A stretch of 6,003 nucleotides of DNA from an uncultured Micavibrio sp. (lineage in GTDB: Bacteria > Pseudomonadota > Alphaproteobacteria > Micavibrionales > UBA1664). Position numbers and translations under genes: made by a program. Below, piece by piece: positions 1 to 5,201 of this stretch. The notes beneath the pieces were generated by a model. The model worked only from the letters and a program-made list of their open reading frames with translations. It made no database searches and was not told the DNA's origin. Within the stretch, counting starts at the first letter, position 1; each line of letters begins with the position of its first letter. The stretch spans positions 1 through 6,003 of the forward strand of contig CAJXOI010000056.1 in the NCBI GenBank assembly GCA_913057885.1. The letters run 5' to 3'.

Positions 1-189
1 ATTATGTGGCGTGATGTTTATTTAACCAATACAGACAATGTGTTGGATGTCATTGAGCGGTTTGAGGATGGGTTAAAAGCCATGAAGACCGCCATCACGT
101 CAAAAGATCATGGCGCAATGTTCGATTATTTTAAAAAATCCCGTGATTGTCGTTTGGATTACCTGCGCAAAAAAGGCGAGTTAAAGTAA
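1..189 (+). CDS. tyrA: Prephenate/arogenate dehydrogenase, C-terminal end (partial)
   Basis: This is the last 62 codons of a gene that enters from the left edge; the reading frame is open from base 1 and ends at TAA 187-189. The segment begins I-MWRDVYLTN, followed by an amphipathic helix (VLDVIERFEDGLKAMKTAI) and a charged tail. This matches the C-terminal helical dimerisation region of TyrA-family enzymes, where a MWRD-hydrophobic motif precedes the final helices. The family oxidises prephenate or arogenate with NAD(P)+ in tyrosine synthesis, in the cytoplasm. The catalytic and Rossmann regions lie outside the window, so substrate preference cannot be judged. The Met at 4-6 is internal, not a start. 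The last 9 bp overlap the end of the convergent acyltransferase gene. The assignment rests on a short stretch recognised from memory. Confidence 0.75.
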   Translation: MMWRDVYLTNTDNVLDVIERFEDGLKAMKTAITSKDHGAMFDYFKKSRDCRLDYLRKKGELK

Positions 190-897
190 TTTCTTACTCT
201 CATTCTCTATTGCTATACTCATCTGACGGTGCGCTTCGTCCATATCAAGACCCGGCTTGAGAGGAGGTAGGATTTTAAATTCTACTGTTCCGGATTTAAT
301 GAGAAAGCTTTTTCTAGGCCAAAATTTACCGCTGTTTAATGCGACAGGCACAATGGGGATATCATAATGATTATATAATCGTGCTGCACCATATTTATAG
401 GGTTTCTCTGCCGAAGAGGTCTCAACGGATACGCGTGTTCCTTGGGGGTAAATAACAATTGGTATACCTTGATCAATAACAGATTTTGAGTTTTTTAGCA
501 TTGATTCAACGGCACTTTTGCCTTTACCACGATCAACGCCGATCATTCCCATACGTGCGGCATACCATCCCCATAAAGGGAGCCATAGTAATTCTTTTTT
601 TACAATGGCGCGAATATCACCGAAAATAAGGTAAAGCTTTAATGTCTCATAGGCGGATTGGTGTTTCATCGCCACGATATATGAACCTGATTTCGGAAGG
701 TTTTCGATGCCCGTGACTTTGTAATCTAACCCTAAAATCCACCTTTCCATGACATCAACAAGGCTGAAATAACAGTAATATAGAACGTTATAGGCCCATC
801 GCTTTGGCAAAACCAAAATCCAAATTAAACCAATGCACAAGACAACATTGATAACCATAAATAAACATTGGAAAATAATTGAACGTATAAGGGTCAT
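181..897 (-). CDS. plsC: PlsC-type 1-acyl-sn-glycerol-3-phosphate acyltransferase
   Basis: The 238-residue protein carries the four blocks of the glycerolipid acyltransferase family in order: block I KHQSAYET (His79, Glu84), block II GVDRGKGKSA (120-129), block III YPQGTR (150-155) and block IV VPVALNSG (183-190). The family transfers an acyl chain to lysophosphatidate to make phosphatidate, at the inner face of the cytoplasmic membrane. A hydrophobic N-terminal stretch (about 7-30) fits a membrane anchor. Block I reads HX4E instead of the textbook HX4D, and block III has Gln where Glu is usual; I recall both as recurrent in a proteobacterial PlsC subgroup. The start ATG overlaps the ydcF stop as ATGA, so it is the last gene of the ftsEX run and probably translationally coupled. 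No Shine-Dalgarno is visible before the start (TTCAACAAAT). Its 3' end overlaps tyrA by 9 bp. Confidence 0.88.
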   Translation of the reverse strand: MTLIRSIIFQCLFMVINVVLCIGLIWILVLPKRWAYNVLYYCYFSLVDVMERWILGLDYKVTGIENLPKSGSYIVAMKHQSAYETLKLYLIFGDIRAIVKKELLWLPLWGWYAARMGMIGVDRGKGKSAVESMLKNSKSVIDQGIPIVIYPQGTRVSVETSSAEKPYKYGAARLYNHYDIPIVPVALNSGKFWPRKSFLIKSGTVEFKILPPLKPGLDMDEAHRQMSIAIENESKKLL

Positions 898-1505
898 ATT
901 TGTTGAAGCAAACGGATTATTGTACCGCCAAATTTGATATATTCACGACCCGCATACTGCCAAAATTCAGGGGATATCACAAGTGATAATCGCCGCTCTG
1001 GGCGATAGGGATAGGGGGTTATCGTAATCTCTTTATCGAGGGCAAAAATAAATTGGATATAGGCGCGAGGCATATGCGAGGAGGAAGTTACCAAAATGAT
1101 TGATTGAACATTATTATTATCGATCCATTTCGCACTTTCGGTGGCGTTGGTGGCCGTTGTATCGGCAACGTGGTCTAAATCAATGCAGCAATGACGTTGT
1201 AATTGTCTTTTTTGTTCGTCTGATAACGTATCCGAATTAGTTTCAATCAAGTCATTGATTGTTGCATTATTGATGACGCCCGATATTAAAAGGTCTGGTG
1301 CCTTTTCATCTAACAAGAACTGAAAACCTGTCTCGATACGGCCTTTGGCTCCGGTCAGGACAATAATTGCGTCATGAGCACGGATGTCTTGACGATCTGT
1401 TGACCATAGCAAGATCACAACACAATAAATAAAGTACCCTAATAAGATTGTTGTGATACCGATCAATGTTGCAAGCGTGAGTGATTTGAATATTGCTTTA
1501 ATCAT
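894..1505 (-). CDS. ydcF: YdcF/SanA-family (DUF218) membrane-anchored protein
   Basis: The 203-residue protein starts with a single membrane segment (about 12-34), followed by a DUF218 domain. Recognisable family blocks are DAIIVLTGAKGRIETG (45-60), LLISGV (72-77), the T-x-x-N-A-x-E block (TNATESAKW, 119-127) and VTSSSHMPRA (139-148). The conserved acidic, Asn and His residues cluster as in E. coli YdcF and SanA. The biochemical role of the family is not settled: SanA affects envelope permeability, and an AdoMet-binding fold was reported for YdcF. In this window it sits between ftsX and plsC, which suggests an envelope role. The gap to ftsX is 13 bp and holds only a weak purine stretch (AATAAG) next to the ATG. 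Its stop overlaps the plsC start (ATGA). The family call is firm; the function is not. Confidence 0.85.
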   Translation of the reverse strand: MIKAIFKSLTLATLIGITTILLGYFIYCVVILLWSTDRQDIRAHDAIIVLTGAKGRIETGFQFLLDEKAPDLLISGVINNATINDLIETNSDTLSDEQKRQLQRHCCIDLDHVADTTATNATESAKWIDNNNVQSIILVTSSSHMPRAYIQFIFALDKEITITPYPYRPERRLSLVISPEFWQYAGREYIKFGGTIIRLLQQI

Positions 1506-1518
1506 CTTATTATTTATC

Positions 1519-2367
1519 TTATGGCAAATTCCAAAGGGCTTTTCTAACTGTCCATTCGGTTGTCAGGCGTGTTATGGTTATAAATATCACCACAATGCCA
1601 ATGGCAATCATAAAACACAAATATAAATTTTGATGAAGCCCTGTGAGCGCCAGTAAAACATAAAGAGAAAGACAGGCCAAGCATAACGCTATCCCGCATC
1701 CGACCAATACCGGTATTGTAATTGATTTTTTAAATAGAGCCGCGATCAAGCCCACAGGCGCCCCCATAAGATGAATGAGTTCAATGTTTTGGGCGTGAGC
1801 TTTGACCTGGATTTTAATGATTGTCGAAATTGTGAAGATTGTAATTAAAAACGATGCCAACAATAATCCACCAAACAAAGTTTGCAAACTCAATGCGATA
1901 TTATGGATGTCGCGCTCCCAGTCTTTTGCTGTTTGAGTAACCACATCGGGGACAAGGTCAGTGATGTTCCTGATTAGGCGCTCTTCGGCCTGGTCGGCGC
2001 GATCTTCAATCAATGTGACTGTCATAAACACAGGTTCAGGGATTGAAATATCGTTATCACTCTCCCCATCTGTAAATGTCTTGATTTGAATATCCGTTAC
2101 AAGGGGATCATATTCCAGAAAATTTTCAATTTTGATGGCATTTTGCTTGATGGCACGTTGGCTCAAAACACTTTGTTCCATAGTGTTATAGGCTGGAATT
2201 TCAATCGTAAGCGTATTATCGACATCGCGCATCCATTGTTTCGTCATATCAAACACGCCAATAAAGCTGCAGGCACATAGGATTGCCATCAAGCTCATAA
2301 AACTAACCATCAATCCGACGTGAGAGAAGGTTGAGGAGGGGATGACTTGGGCAACGGGAATACTCAT
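1519..2367 (-). CDS. ftsX: Cell division protein FtsX (ABC transporter permease-like)
   Basis: The 282-residue protein has FtsX topology: a short cytosolic N-terminus, TM1 about 17-39, a periplasmic domain about 40-163, then TM2 about 164-185, TM3 about 217-241 and TM4 about 248-267. The cytosolic loop after TM2 holds NIELIHLMGAPVGLI (194-208), the family's coupling motif, and the C-terminus TVRKALWNLP is also FtsX-like. FtsX pairs with FtsE; in E. coli and other bacteria its periplasmic loop recruits regulators of septal peptidoglycan hydrolases (such as EnvC). The long cytosolic N-terminus of E. coli FtsX is absent: only about 16 residues precede TM1. The start ATG overlaps the ftsE stop as ATGA, which supports this start and a fixed FtsE:FtsX ratio. 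An AGGA stretch lies about 12 nt upstream, too far to act as a normal ribosome site. Confidence 0.9.
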   Translation of the reverse strand: MSIPVAQVIPSSTFSHVGLMVSFMSLMAILCACSFIGVFDMTKQWMRDVDNTLTIEIPAYNTMEQSVLSQRAIKQNAIKIENFLEYDPLVTDIQIKTFTDGESDNDISIPEPVFMTVTLIEDRADQAEERLIRNITDLVPDVVTQTAKDWERDIHNIALSLQTLFGGLLLASFLITIFTISTIIKIQVKAHAQNIELIHLMGAPVGLIAALFKKSITIPVLVGCGIALCLACLSLYVLLALTGLHQNLYLCFMIAIGIVVIFITITRLTTEWTVRKALWNLP

Positions 2368-3017
2368 GAAATTAAATGTCCTGCCTTAAGGCGCAACGAG
2401 GGATGTGCGAATTTATCCATCAAGATTTTATTGTGACTGGCAATCAGAACAGCGGTGCCTGACTTATTCAGCTCCTCAAATAGTCCCATAATTTTTTGCC
2501 CCATCATGTCGTCTAATGATCCCGTCGGTTCATCTGCCAACAGGATTTTAGGTTTTGTGATTACCGCGCGGGCAATCGCTACACGCTGTTGTTGACCACC
2601 CGATAAAAAAGCCGGTTTGGATTTGAGATAATCGCGCAGGCCAATCCATTCCGCCATATCATGTACGGCGGTTTGGATTTTATGTTCGCTCATGTGAGCC
2701 AATCGTAAGGGCAGGGCCATATTGTCGAATAGGTTGAGATGTGGGATCAATCGAAAATCCTGAAAAATTACACCAATTTGTTGGCGAATTTTTGCACGTT
2801 CTCTTCGCGATAGATTCTGCACCCGTTCTCCAAAAAAATCGATATCCCCTCTTGTTGGTAATAACCCCATAAAGAGCAGTTTCATCAGGGATGTTTTCCC
2901 GGATCCACTGGGCCCTGTCAGGTAGTGAAAAGACCCCTTGTCGAGGGTAAGGTTAATATCAGTCAGGATTTCCGGGCCTCCGTCATAGCGCAGACCCACA
3001 TGTGCTAGGTTAATCAT
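2364..3017 (-). CDS. ftsE: Cell division ATP-binding protein FtsE
   Basis: The 217-residue ABC ATPase is complete: Walker A GPSGSGKTS (35-43), Q-loop VIFQDFRLIP (83-92), signature LSGGQQQR (138-145), Walker B ILLADEP (158-164), D-loop GSLD (166-169) and switch His195 in ASHNK. The Q-loop region FQDFRLIP and the size (E. coli FtsE is 222 residues) point to FtsE over LolD-type proteins, and the adjacent ftsX settles it. FtsE acts at the inner face of the membrane, coupling ATP hydrolysis to FtsX conformational change at the division site. The start ATG overlaps the stop of the upstream exported-protein gene, and the stop overlaps ftsX; both junctions are ATGA. No Shine-Dalgarno precedes the start (GATCAACCGAA), so translation probably depends on ribosomes finishing the upstream gene. 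Confidence 0.93.
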   Translation of the reverse strand: MINLAHVGLRYDGGPEILTDINLTLDKGSFHYLTGPSGSGKTSLMKLLFMGLLPTRGDIDFFGERVQNLSRRERAKIRQQIGVIFQDFRLIPHLNLFDNMALPLRLAHMSEHKIQTAVHDMAEWIGLRDYLKSKPAFLSGGQQQRVAIARAVITKPKILLADEPTGSLDDMMGQKIMGLFEELNKSGTAVLIASHNKILMDKFAHPSLRLKAGHLIS

Positions 3018-3754
3018 TTCGGTTGATCCAGACCAATTTGAACATCAATGATTTTTTGAATGGCCTCAACCTTCTTCGTTGGATTTGTAATCATTTGCGC
3101 GAATTCAAATGCTTTGTCCATATTTTTATGTTTGATCATTCTTTCTGAAACCAGTCCAAGTGCTTTATTTTTAAAGGCAACGGAATTGATCGCATTGATA
3201 CTTTGTAATGCAGAATTATAGTCACCGCGTTCGGCCTGAATCTCTGCAGTTTCGCCATAGGCTTTATACCGTAATGCATCATTTGTCATGCCTTGTGTTG
3301 TGATGGTGGCGTCTTCGTCTAATCCTGCAAAGGCTTGTGCCATCGCAATATAAGTATAAGCAATGTCTCGCGCGCCTTCATCTTCGATAAGTTCTGCAGC
3401 GGCGGATAATTTAGAAAATAGGGATTGATACTCCTCTTTGGTTAAATCCTGATGAATTGCCTTGGCCATACCGATGGCACGGATGGTCATGGCCTGCGTA
3501 TCTGGATTATCAATTTTTTCAATCAGGTTGATGCCACCGTCAACACTGTCTGCAAAGGCCATACTAATGGCCAAGTCACGGTAAGCTTGATTGCGCCAAC
3601 GTGTTTCCTCGATTGTGGCAATTGTATCCAGGTTAATTTGCATCAAACTTTGTGGTGTAACACCATTTGGTTCTGGAGCCTTATCCTGGGCCATAACGGG
3701 CAAAGTGGTTGAAACCAGAAACGCAATTGTAAATAAAAAAGTGGAAGGGCTCAT
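3014..3754 (-). CDS. Exported alpha-helical-repeat (TPR/HEAT-like) protein of unknown function
   Basis: The 246-residue protein has a clear Sec signal peptide: hydrophobic core FLFTIAFLVSTTLPVMA, with likely cleavage after VMA near residue 22, and no lipobox Cys. The rest is predicted helical. It has roughly five imperfect repeats of about 31-40 residues opening with small and hydrophobic residues, near 57 (AYRDLAISMAFA), 88 (AMTIRAIGMAKA), 128 (ARDIAYTYIAMAQAFA), 165 (KAYGETAEIQAERGDY), 196 (NKALGLVSERMI) and 229 (VEAIQKIIDVQI). The pattern R-x-x-A-x-x-x-I-A, then G-[DN] and A-x-x-x-A-x-x-I, resembles TPR or HEAT solenoids, which bind proteins. I recognise no named family. It is first in the run and overlaps ftsE by ATGA, suggesting a periplasmic role linked to FtsEX (inference). 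A TTG codon lies directly upstream at 3757, but the AGAGG ribosome site is 5 nt from the ATG at 3754 and only 2 nt from the TTG, so the ATG is chosen. Confidence 0.8.
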   Translation of the reverse strand: MSPSTFLFTIAFLVSTTLPVMAQDKAPEPNGVTPQSLMQINLDTIATIEETRWRNQAYRDLAISMAFADSVDGGINLIEKIDNPDTQAMTIRAIGMAKAIHQDLTKEEYQSLFSKLSAAAELIEDEGARDIAYTYIAMAQAFAGLDEDATITTQGMTNDALRYKAYGETAEIQAERGDYNSALQSINAINSVAFKNKALGLVSERMIKHKNMDKAFEFAQMITNPTKKVEAIQKIIDVQIGLDQPK

Positions 3755-3759
3755 CAAGA

Positions 3760-3767
3760 CCTCTTTC
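3760..3767 (-). promoter_or_regulatory. Shine-Dalgarno of the exported repeat-protein gene
   Basis: On the minus strand GAAAGAGG ends 5 nt before the ATG at 3754. It is the clearest ribosome-binding site in the five-gene run. It decides between the TTG at 3757 (spacing 2 nt, too short) and the ATG. The downstream genes ftsE, ftsX and plsC have no comparable site, so this one may set translation for most of the operon. Confidence 0.6.
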
Positions 3768-3772
3768 TAAAC

Positions 3773-3788
3773 ATGTCAATGAATGTCA
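3773..3788. repeat. ATGTCA direct repeat, 10-bp period, in the divergent intergenic region
   Basis: ATGTCA occurs at 3773-3778 and again at 3783-3788, exactly one helical turn apart. The second copy also forms half of a short inverted repeat, AATGA-ATG-TCATT (3778-3790). The repeat overlaps the predicted -10 and start region of the ftsEX run. Two same-face half-sites suggest an operator for a tandem-binding regulator, but six-base repeats can arise by chance. Confidence 0.3.
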
Positions 3789-3818
3789 TTATATTAGCTG
3801 ATGATTATTACTTGTCCA
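3788..3818 (-). promoter_or_regulatory. Candidate sigma70-type promoter for the ftsEX operon
   Basis: Reading the minus strand, TGGACA (3818-3813, one mismatch to TTGACA) is followed by a perfect TATAAT (3793-3788). The spacer is 19 bp, longer than the ideal 17. Transcription would start near 3781, giving a leader of about 27 nt that contains the GAAAGAGG ribosome site. The -35 lies inside the first codons of the divergent zinc-ribbon gene. The -10 is convincing, the -35 less so. An ATGTCA direct repeat overlaps the -10 and start region and could be an operator. Confidence 0.45.
3790..3795 (+). promoter_or_regulatory. Possible -10 box of the zinc-ribbon gene, implying a leaderless mRNA
   Basis: TATATT differs from TATAAT at one position and lies 5 bp before the ATG at 3801. 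A start 6-7 nt downstream of it would fall on or beside the A of that ATG, giving a leaderless transcript. Consistent with this, the 20 bases before the ATG contain no purine-rich ribosome site. No good -35 is seen at the expected distance. It overlaps the opposing TATAAT, so the two directions could compete for polymerase. Confidence 0.25.
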
Positions 3819-4427
3819 GAATGTGATACACGCTTTGTCGTCCCGTCCACCGTTTTTAAAGACGGTGGTCGTAAGGTTAGCTGTGCAGCCTGTAAACATC
3901 AATGGTTTCAGGAAGATCCGAGTAAGCAGAACGCCGCGGATGAAGAGATTTCCATGGATGATATAGTTCGCGAAGGGGCGAAAAAAGAAGAACCTCAAAA
4001 GGGTGCTGGTGATAATTCAAGATTCTTAACTGTTATTTTATCTGACTTTAAACAGGGTGCATTGGTTATTATTACGGCCTTTATTGTGGTTGTTGCAGTG
4101 TATTTTGCCTTTCAAAAAATGATGGGGTCGCCTTTATTGGTGGGGCAGGGGTTGGCTTTTGACGAGGTCATTATAGAGCGTGATGGCAACAGTATTACCG
4201 CGAGTGGAACAATCGTAAATGCAATGAGTGATCAACGTGGCGTTCCCAACATTATAGTCACGCAAATGATGGCTGATAACATCGCCGGGGATAGTATGAT
4301 AATCGAGCCAGAAAAAGAAGTCTTGGAGAGTGGTGAGACATTAACATTTTCCATCACCATTGATGACGTTGATCCCAGTGTTCCAAATATAAAATTCGGA
4401 TTTGATATAGATGATCAGGGGGATTAG
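3801..4427 (+). CDS. MJ0042-type zinc-ribbon, single-pass membrane protein
   Basis: The 208-residue protein opens with a four-Cys zinc ribbon: CPEC (Cys5, Cys8) and CAAC (Cys28, Cys31), around RFVVP and GRKVSC as in MJ0042-type domains. An acidic, Lys-rich linker (about 37-72) follows, then one membrane segment (about 86-104) and a C-terminal domain of about 100 residues. That domain has the pattern GTIVNAMSDQRGVPN, then LESGETLTFSI, resembling the beta-sandwich domain called DUF3426 in related proteins. The ribbon would be cytosolic and the C-terminal domain periplasmic. The start at Met1 is well placed because the ribbon begins MIITCPEC. Function is unknown; I recall similar genes divergent from ftsE in alphaproteobacteria. 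Its stop lies 5 bp from the stop of the convergent small lipoprotein gene. No Shine-Dalgarno is seen before the ATG. Confidence 0.82.
   Translation: MIITCPECDTRFVVPSTVFKDGGRKVSCAACKHQWFQEDPSKQNAADEEISMDDIVREGAKKEEPQKGAGDNSRFLTVILSDFKQGALVIITAFIVVVAVYFAFQKMMGSPLLVGQGLAFDEVIIERDGNSITASGTIVNAMSDQRGVPNIIVTQMMADNIAGDSMIIEPEKEVLESGETLTFSITIDDVDPSVPNIKFGFDIDDQGD
3847..3868. repeat. 7-bp inverted repeat (hairpin) within the zinc-ribbon gene
   Basis: CCACCGT (3847-3853) and ACGGTGG (3862-3868) are perfect inverted arms around an 8-nt AT-rich loop. The hairpin would form 46 nt into the coding region. No T-run follows on either strand, so it is not an intrinsic terminator. It could affect early translation or serve as a binding site, or be chance within the codons for the ribbon's middle part. 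Confidence 0.35.
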
Positions 4428-4432
4428 AAATC

Positions 4433-4561
4433 TCAGCGCGGTGCGGGATATTGTCTTGGAAAATCATTTGTACTGCCGGCATTAGGGGCGGTTAATGACC
4501 CAGGCTTGACACCGCAGGCGCCCAAACATAAAACAAAAATAAGTAACGTAAAAATTCTCAT
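4433..4561 (-). CDS. lptM: Small lipoprotein, LptM/YifL-like
   Basis: Forty-two codons from ATG 4561-4559 to TGA 4435-4433 encode a signal sequence MRIFTLLIFVLCLGAC with lipobox LGAC (Cys16). The short mature part opens CGVKPG and ends FPRQYPAPR. LptM/YifL lipoproteins are 40-70 residues, begin CG-x-K-G and sit in the outer membrane; E. coli LptM helps LptD reach its correctly disulfide-bonded form in the LPS translocon. The Pro-rich end with PR-x-YP-x-P fits alphaproteobacterial versions as I remember them. Such genes usually lie between argH and lysA; here neither is next to it. The start is 4 bp from the divergent thioredoxin start, so its promoter must lie inside that gene. No Shine-Dalgarno is evident (ACAGTCATCGCT). 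The lipoprotein call is strong; the LptM assignment is moderate because the G after K is displaced by a Pro. Confidence 0.75.
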   Translation of the reverse strand: MRIFTLLIFVLCLGACGVKPGSLTAPNAGSTNDFPRQYPAPR

Positions 4562-4565
4562 AGCG

Positions 4566-5201
4566 ATGACTGTAAAACCAAAGAAAAAAAATTTAAAGCG
4601 CCTTTTTCTGTTTAACGGATTGTTATTCGTGATTGCCCTTGGGCTTATTCAATATTCTGTTGTCACACATGGTGATGAAAGCGAAAATTTATCATCCCCT
4701 AACTTGTCGTCGGTCATTATCCCGGAGGGAGAATTTGCACGAAAACTGACCCTTTACGATGCGCCTCAATCCTTTCCTAATATCATGTTTCAAACCGCCT
4801 TTGATAAACAAACCAGCCTCGAAGATTTTAAGGGAAAATGGGTTATCTTAAATTTTTGGGCGACATGGTGTCCACCATGCATCGTCGAAATGCCATATCT
4901 GCAAAAATTACAAGATGATATGGGCGATAAGGGGATCCAGGTTATTGGCGTGTCGCTTGATCGTAACATGGACGGGAAACGGTTACGGGACTTTATGAAG
5001 CGTCATCAATTCGGTCCTATTGCCGCTTATTACGGGGATTACCTTACGATTAAAGATCAGGTAGAGCTTAGCGCACTACCTACAACGTATATTATCGCCC
5101 CTAATGGAGAGAGCATTGGTGTTTATTTGGGCGATGCCGATTGGTCTGGTGAAGAGGCAAGGGCGTTTATAACTTCTCTGTTAACTCAGGCACAGCGGTA
5201 A
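4566..5201 (+). CDS. Membrane-anchored TlpA/ResA-like thioredoxin (disulfide reductase)
   Basis: From ATG 4566 the protein has 211 residues: a basic N-terminus (KPKKKNLKR), one membrane anchor (about 13-33), a Ser/Asn-rich linker, then a thioredoxin domain. The active site is WATWCPPC (98-105, Cys102 and Cys105), with the downstream E-M-P of TlpA/ResA proteins, IGVSLDRN (127-134) and a cis-Pro loop LPTTY (171-175). Such proteins reduce disulfides on the periplasmic side, for example in cytochrome c maturation or Cu-A site assembly; the substrate here is not evident. An in-frame TTG at 4506 would add 20 residues, but they are polar, precede the basic anchor and overlap the lipoprotein gene, so the ATG is preferred. 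No clear ribosome site precedes either. The 3' end overlaps the convergent ETF alpha gene by 35 bp. Confidence 0.87.
   Translation: MTVKPKKKNLKRLFLFNGLLFVIALGLIQYSVVTHGDESENLSSPNLSSVIIPEGEFARKLTLYDAPQSFPNIMFQTAFDKQTSLEDFKGKWVILNFWATWCPPCIVEMPYLQKLQDDMGDKGIQVIGVSLDRNMDGKRLRDFMKRHQFGPIAAYYGDYLTIKDQVELSALPTTYIIAPNGESIGVYLGDADWSGEEARAFITSLLTQAQR

Noticed and set aside
3452..3712. 86-codon plus-strand frame opposite the exported repeat-protein gene
   Set aside because: There is no recognisable motif, and the opposing frame has a signal peptide, ribosome site and coupled neighbour.
3774..3779. Perfect TTGACA on the minus strand as a -35 box
   Set aside because: A -10 at 16-18 bp spacing would fall on the start codon of the repeat-protein gene and no such box is present there.
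3789..3998. 69-codon minus-strand frame opposite the start of the zinc-ribbon gene
   Set aside because: It is antisense to the four-Cys ribbon, has no ribosome site, and its sequence looks like a complement of the Lys/Glu-rich linker (Phe runs).
4506..4565. TTG-started N-terminal extension of the thioredoxin gene
   Set aside because: The extra 20 residues have no role before a membrane anchor, and the DNA is explained by the lipoprotein gene on the other strand; the ATG at 4566 gives a normal basic-plus-hydrophobic anchor.
4584..4591. Run of eight A near the thioredoxin gene start, as a phase-variation or terminator T-tract signal
   Set aside because: It lies in Lys codons of the basic N-terminus, eight bases is modest for slippage, and no hairpin precedes the T-run on the minus strand.
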